Assembly (NCBI GenBank): GCA_016929035.1
Contig: JAFGJP010000086.1
Location: forward strand, 1 to 9,896
Length of the DNA stretch: 9,896 nt
Direction of reading: 5' to 3'
Source of the DNA: Candidatus Auribacterota bacterium
Lineage (GTDB): Bacteria > Auribacterota > JAFGBW01 > JAFGJP01
A model generated the notes under the pieces. It was not told the DNA's origin and did not search any database. It was given only the letters and a program-made list of their open reading frames with translations. Both the position numbers and the translations under genes were made by a program. This document shows, piece by piece, positions 7,142 to 9,896 of this stretch. Position 1 is the stretch's first letter; the number at the start of each line of letters is the position of its first letter.

Positions 7142-8583
7142 CTATAAAAAAGAGGGATCGAAGTCAATTTTCTATAAAACTTGTTAAGAGAATAACTTGT
7201 CCGAAAGTACCTGGCGGCGACGTGAAGCAGAACTTTATACAAAGGTTTTCGGCCCCTGTAAACATAATATTCAAAAAGTATCGACTGCCTCTGGATCTGC
7301 TTTTTTGAAAAACCCTGAAGGTCTAATGTGGCCTTATATCTTTCCATCTCCGTATCAAGCTCAGACCTTATCAACCCTTTTTCTTTGGCAAGAGAATACA
7401 AATCACATCCGGGATATGGGAAAAAAACTTGAAGCTCGACAACGTCAGGCTGAGAAAGCCTGCAAAAAGAGATCGTTTCCTGAAAATCATTGAAGGTTTC
7501 CCCTATGATGCCGATCATGACATAGAAATTCACCTTCAACCCATGTTTTTTCGCTGATTGAACAGCCCGGAGAATATCTTCGTTTGATTCCTCACGCTTA
7601 AGGATCTCCCTTCGTATTTTTTCGCTTCCCGATTCAAGGCCGACATTGATCCGTCGGATGTTACATCTCGCCATTGCTGAAAAAAGAGTATCCAGCTCTT
7701 CTTCCTTTACTTTTGGCACAATGCGGAAATTCACTTCGAATGTCAGGGGCTTTGGCATCCTCTTATTGCAGGCCTCAAGAACAGAGCACAGATGCAGCGC
7801 CCATGGAACGCTGACGCCAAACGTTTCGATCTCCATGTGGAAACTTCTTGTTCCAGGGTAACGCCTGACAACATCTTCAATTTCCTTGACAATGTTTTCT
7901 GGTGACCGAAGTCTCACGTATTTTCCAGGGCTGGCTTTTCTCAAAGCATGATTGCAGCAGTATGAGCATAAATAAGGACAACCGCGTCCCAGTAGAATAT
8001 GTCCGTTGGTATCCGGGAAGTGAACTGATCGCTGCCACATCTCCCTGTCGGGGAATGGAAGGCTGTCCAGGTCTTCCAGAAACGGACGCGTTGGGTTCTT
8101 CTCTATGTTTTCATCCTTTTTTATCCAGAGATTGAGAATATGAGAAGGCTGCTTTTTTTCTGACAATTGCCGGACCAGCTCTAAAGTCGGTATTTCTCCT
8201 TCGCCGATGCATAAGGCATCAAAATAATTTTCCTTCATGTCCTTTAAAGCTTCTTCTGGATAAATCGTGACATGAGTACCTCCTATCAGAAGAAAAATAT
8301 CAGGATAAGCGTTCTTTATATACTTGGCGACGCCGGCAACAAAAGCATATTCAGAGGCAACCGCTGTAAAACAAATCAGTTGTGGGACAAATCTCTCTAT
8401 CGCGTTATTGATCACAGCATGATTCGACGACCTTGTGAGGATAAGCAAATCCGTCGCATGTCCGTTTTTCTTCAAATAAGATGAAATATAGGAAATCCCG
8501 AAAGGAATGTCTTCCTGCCTCTGCAACGGCTTTGACTCTGACTGGGCATCCTGCGTTGTATAAATGAACAAGACTTTCATCAT
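7114..8583 (-). CDS. B12-binding-domain radical SAM enzyme
   Basis: Two-domain enzyme expected to bind cobalamin and a [4Fe-4S] cluster and to use SAM for radical chemistry; relatives methylate unreactive carbons or rearrange carbon skeletons. Numbered from ATG 8610, an N-terminal Rossmann-like B12-binding domain includes IPFGISYISSYLKKNGH (35-51), IGGTHVTIYPEEAL (109-122) and CIGEGEIPTLE (134-144). The cluster motif is CPYLCSYC (C211, C215, C218; CX3CX2C). NVGLESGSEKIRR (322-334) and an ending typical of class B-type enzymes follow. No DXHXXG cobalamin-ligating motif is seen, as in many such radical SAM proteins. ATG 8610 is possible, but the start is placed at 8583 (MMKVLFIY) because AGGGA (8589-8593) lies 5 nt upstream; this removes nine residues. 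It follows the edge radical SAM gene by 51 nt and overlaps the methyltransferase by 28 nt. Substrate unknown. Confidence 0.9.
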   Translation of the reverse strand: MMKVLFIYTTQDAQSESKPLQRQEDIPFGISYISSYLKKNGHATDLLILTRSSNHAVINNAIERFVPQLICFTAVASEYAFVAGVAKYIKNAYPDIFLLIGGTHVTIYPEEALKDMKENYFDALCIGEGEIPTLELVRQLSEKKQPSHILNLWIKKDENIEKNPTRPFLEDLDSLPFPDREMWQRSVHFPDTNGHILLGRGCPYLCSYCCNHALRKASPGKYVRLRSPENIVKEIEDVVRRYPGTRSFHMEIETFGVSVPWALHLCSVLEACNKRMPKPLTFEVNFRIVPKVKEEELDTLFSAMARCNIRRINVGLESGSEKIRREILKREESNEDILRAVQSAKKHGLKVNFYVMIGIIGETFNDFQETISFCRLSQPDVVELQVFFPYPGCDLYSLAKEKGLIRSELDTEMERYKATLDLQGFSKKQIQRQSILFEYYVYRGRKPLYKVLLHVAARYFRTSYSLNKFYRKLTSIPLFYRWKEYLLKS

Positions 8584-8588
8584 TTTTA

Positions 8589-8593
8589 TCCCT
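8589..8593 (-). promoter_or_regulatory. Ribosome-binding site of the B12-type radical SAM gene
   Basis: The minus strand reads AGGGA followed by TAAAA and the tandem ATGATG at 8583-8578. It decides for the short N-terminus MMKVLF over the upstream ATG at 8610, which it would place inside the coding region. Confidence 0.45.
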
Positions 8594-8634
8594 AATTTCA
8601 ATCCGCGCAAAAAAGGATATTTCGTTCTTTTATT

Positions 8635-9896
8635 CTACAGGGCCCAATCATAGTCTTCTTTTTCCACGACTTTTTGCTGGTCTGAGATAAAATATTTTGG
8701 ATCAACGATTTTTTTATCGATCCTGACGGGTAAAGCTTCCTCGCTTCCGAATATTGAGGCGTAGTCTCCGTGAAAGCCATCGCAGATATCTCTTGCTGCG
8801 CACTGCTGGCACTTGAAGGAATAAACATACCCGCCCAAATTCCTTCTGTATTTTGCATTTTCGAGATAAAACGCCTCCTTGTTCTCAAAGTCTTTTTTCT
8901 TCGAACTGAATCGATTGATCAAAAAGCTCATCTTATGATAGATTTTTTTTGTCGGAGAGAGCAAAAACGGGAAAAGTGAAAGAAATTTCTGCATGGAAGA
9001 CGCAGCAAAATGGAGACTCTCCGGCACGTTCATCGACCTCATGGAAATATCTCTGAGGCTTACGGGATGAGACAAATCTCCTTCTTTTATCTTCTGAGGA
9101 GTCATTGATGTCCACGTCCATGACACATAATCCCATTCGTGAATATCGTATGGCAGCTGCTGAAAATCATAGACCGATTTTCTGTGGGCTTCTTTCACCA
9201 TGCAGATAGGGAAATATCTGACATTGCCTTCTATATTGTTTTCACTCAGAATATCCAGCGCCTCATCAAGATGAGGTGCTACTTCAGAATATCTTGGAAC
9301 GTTTTCCGTTGAGCGCTTACCCTTTCTCAACTGGTCTTCAAAGGGATTGAACGTGATAAAATTCACAACTCGGGCACCCAGCTTGACCGCCAGAAGGGCT
9401 ATCTCCTTCAATTCGGGAAGGGCCATTTTGCTCAGCACGCAGTTAAACCGGACAGGAACACCTGCCTCGACAAGGTTTTCCAAGCCCTGCATTAATTTTT
9501 TGCTGGCGCCTTTAACGCGAACGATCTTGTCAAAAGTTTCATTTAATCCATGAACGCTGACAAGACAATCCCTGATGCCAGACTCGGATAATTTCCTGCA
9601 CTTATCCTTATCGGAAAGGACAAGCGCATTGGTAATAAGCGATGGGTAAAGGCCTATGCTTCTGCAGTAAGAAACAAGCTCATAAATATCCTTATAAATC
9701 GTGGGCTCCCCCCCCTGAAGGTCGACAGAATTATTATTATAAAAATTCTTCAACTGATAACAAATCTGCTTTGCTTTTTCTAATGACATGAAATCATGTT
9801 CCTTATGACTTCTCGATTCGATTCTGTCCAGAAAATAGCAGAAATGACATCGAAGATTGCATGTTTGCCCAAGCCAGAGGACTCCCCTGCGCGTGA
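8635..9896 (-). CDS. Radical SAM enzyme with C-terminal cysteine cluster (SPASM-like), 5' end outside window
   Basis: The frame is open to the right edge, giving 420 visible codons plus an incomplete one, so the first ATG (9789) is internal. The part upstream of that ATG encodes LGQTCNLRCHFCYF, holding the cluster motif CX3CX2C (C12, C16, C19 of the visible protein; codons at 9838-9861). LQGGEPTIY follows (the GGEP motif, visible residues 61-64), then TIM-barrel-like segments such as LYPSLITNA and VVNFITF. A middle motif, RYFPICMVKEAH (visible 226-237), has one cysteine. The C-terminus has FKCQQCAARDICDGFHGDY (C362, C365, C371), resembling the end of a SPASM or twitch domain that binds an auxiliary cluster; the usual full cysteine set is not obvious. 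It is the most upstream visible gene of the leftward cluster. Such enzymes modify peptides, sugars or small metabolites; the substrate is not identifiable. Confidence 0.88.
   Translation of the reverse strand, partial: TRRGVLWLGQTCNLRCHFCYFLDRIESRSHKEHDFMSLEKAKQICYQLKNFYNNNSVDLQGGEPTIYKDIYELVSYCRSIGLYPSLITNALVLSDKDKCRKLSESGIRDCLVSVHGLNETFDKIVRVKGASKKLMQGLENLVEAGVPVRFNCVLSKMALPELKEIALLAVKLGARVVNFITFNPFEDQLRKGKRSTENVPRYSEVAPHLDEALDILSENNIEGNVRYFPICMVKEAHRKSVYDFQQLPYDIHEWDYVSWTWTSMTPQKIKEGDLSHPVSLRDISMRSMNVPESLHFAASSMQKFLSLFPFLLSPTKKIYHKMSFLINRFSSKKKDFENKEAFYLENAKYRRNLGGYVYSFKCQQCAARDICDGFHGDYASIFGSEEALPVRIDKKIVDPKYFISDQQKVVEKEDYDWAL

Noticed and set aside
9787..9789. ATG at 9789 as the start of the edge radical SAM gene
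   Set aside because: The frame continues upstream and encodes the CX3CX2C motif, so this methionine is internal.

Overview
The window is part of a surface-glycan (O-antigen or capsule type) biosynthesis locus from a bacterium of moderate to low G+C content. A Wzy/WaaL-type polymerase or ligase next to a Wzx-type flippase points to a Gram-negative cell envelope. The phylum cannot be fixed from this sequence. AsnB-type amidotransferases with this length and opening also occur in exosortase-associated polysaccharide loci, but no exosortase lies in the window.

Layout. At the left edge a minus-strand gene runs out of the window; only its ribosome-binding site and first 20 codons (a signal-peptide-like N-terminus) are visible. 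It lies 32 nt downstream of a minus-strand asparagine synthase-like amidotransferase (93-1997). A 200-nt AT-rich intergenic region then separates this leftward unit from a rightward pair: a multi-spanning O-antigen ligase/polymerase-like protein, and a flippase that overlaps it by 23 nt and is probably translationally coupled. The flippase converges on a leftward cluster transcribed from beyond the right edge. In transcription order this is a radical SAM enzyme with a C-terminal cysteine cluster (5' end outside the window), a B12-binding-type radical SAM enzyme, a class I SAM-dependent methyltransferase that overlaps it by 28 nt, and a family 2 glycosyltransferase with a membrane-associated tail.

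How the genes may work together (inference). The glycosyltransferase would add a sugar to a lipid-linked glycan at the inner membrane. The flippase would export the lipid-linked unit, and the Wzy/WaaL protein would polymerise it or transfer it in the periplasm. The amidotransferase, the methyltransferase and the two radical SAM enzymes would decorate the glycan, its lipid carrier or an associated molecule. Two different radical SAM enzymes beside the methyltransferase and glycosyltransferase are the least ordinary part of the window; their substrate cannot be read from the sequence.

Two coding regions are easy to miss. The radical SAM gene at the right edge does not start at its first visible ATG (9789): the frame is open to the window end, and its CX3CX2C cluster motif is encoded at 9838-9861. 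The left-edge signal-peptide gene occupies only bases 1-60. No tRNA, rRNA, CRISPR array, insertion sequence or transposase was seen.
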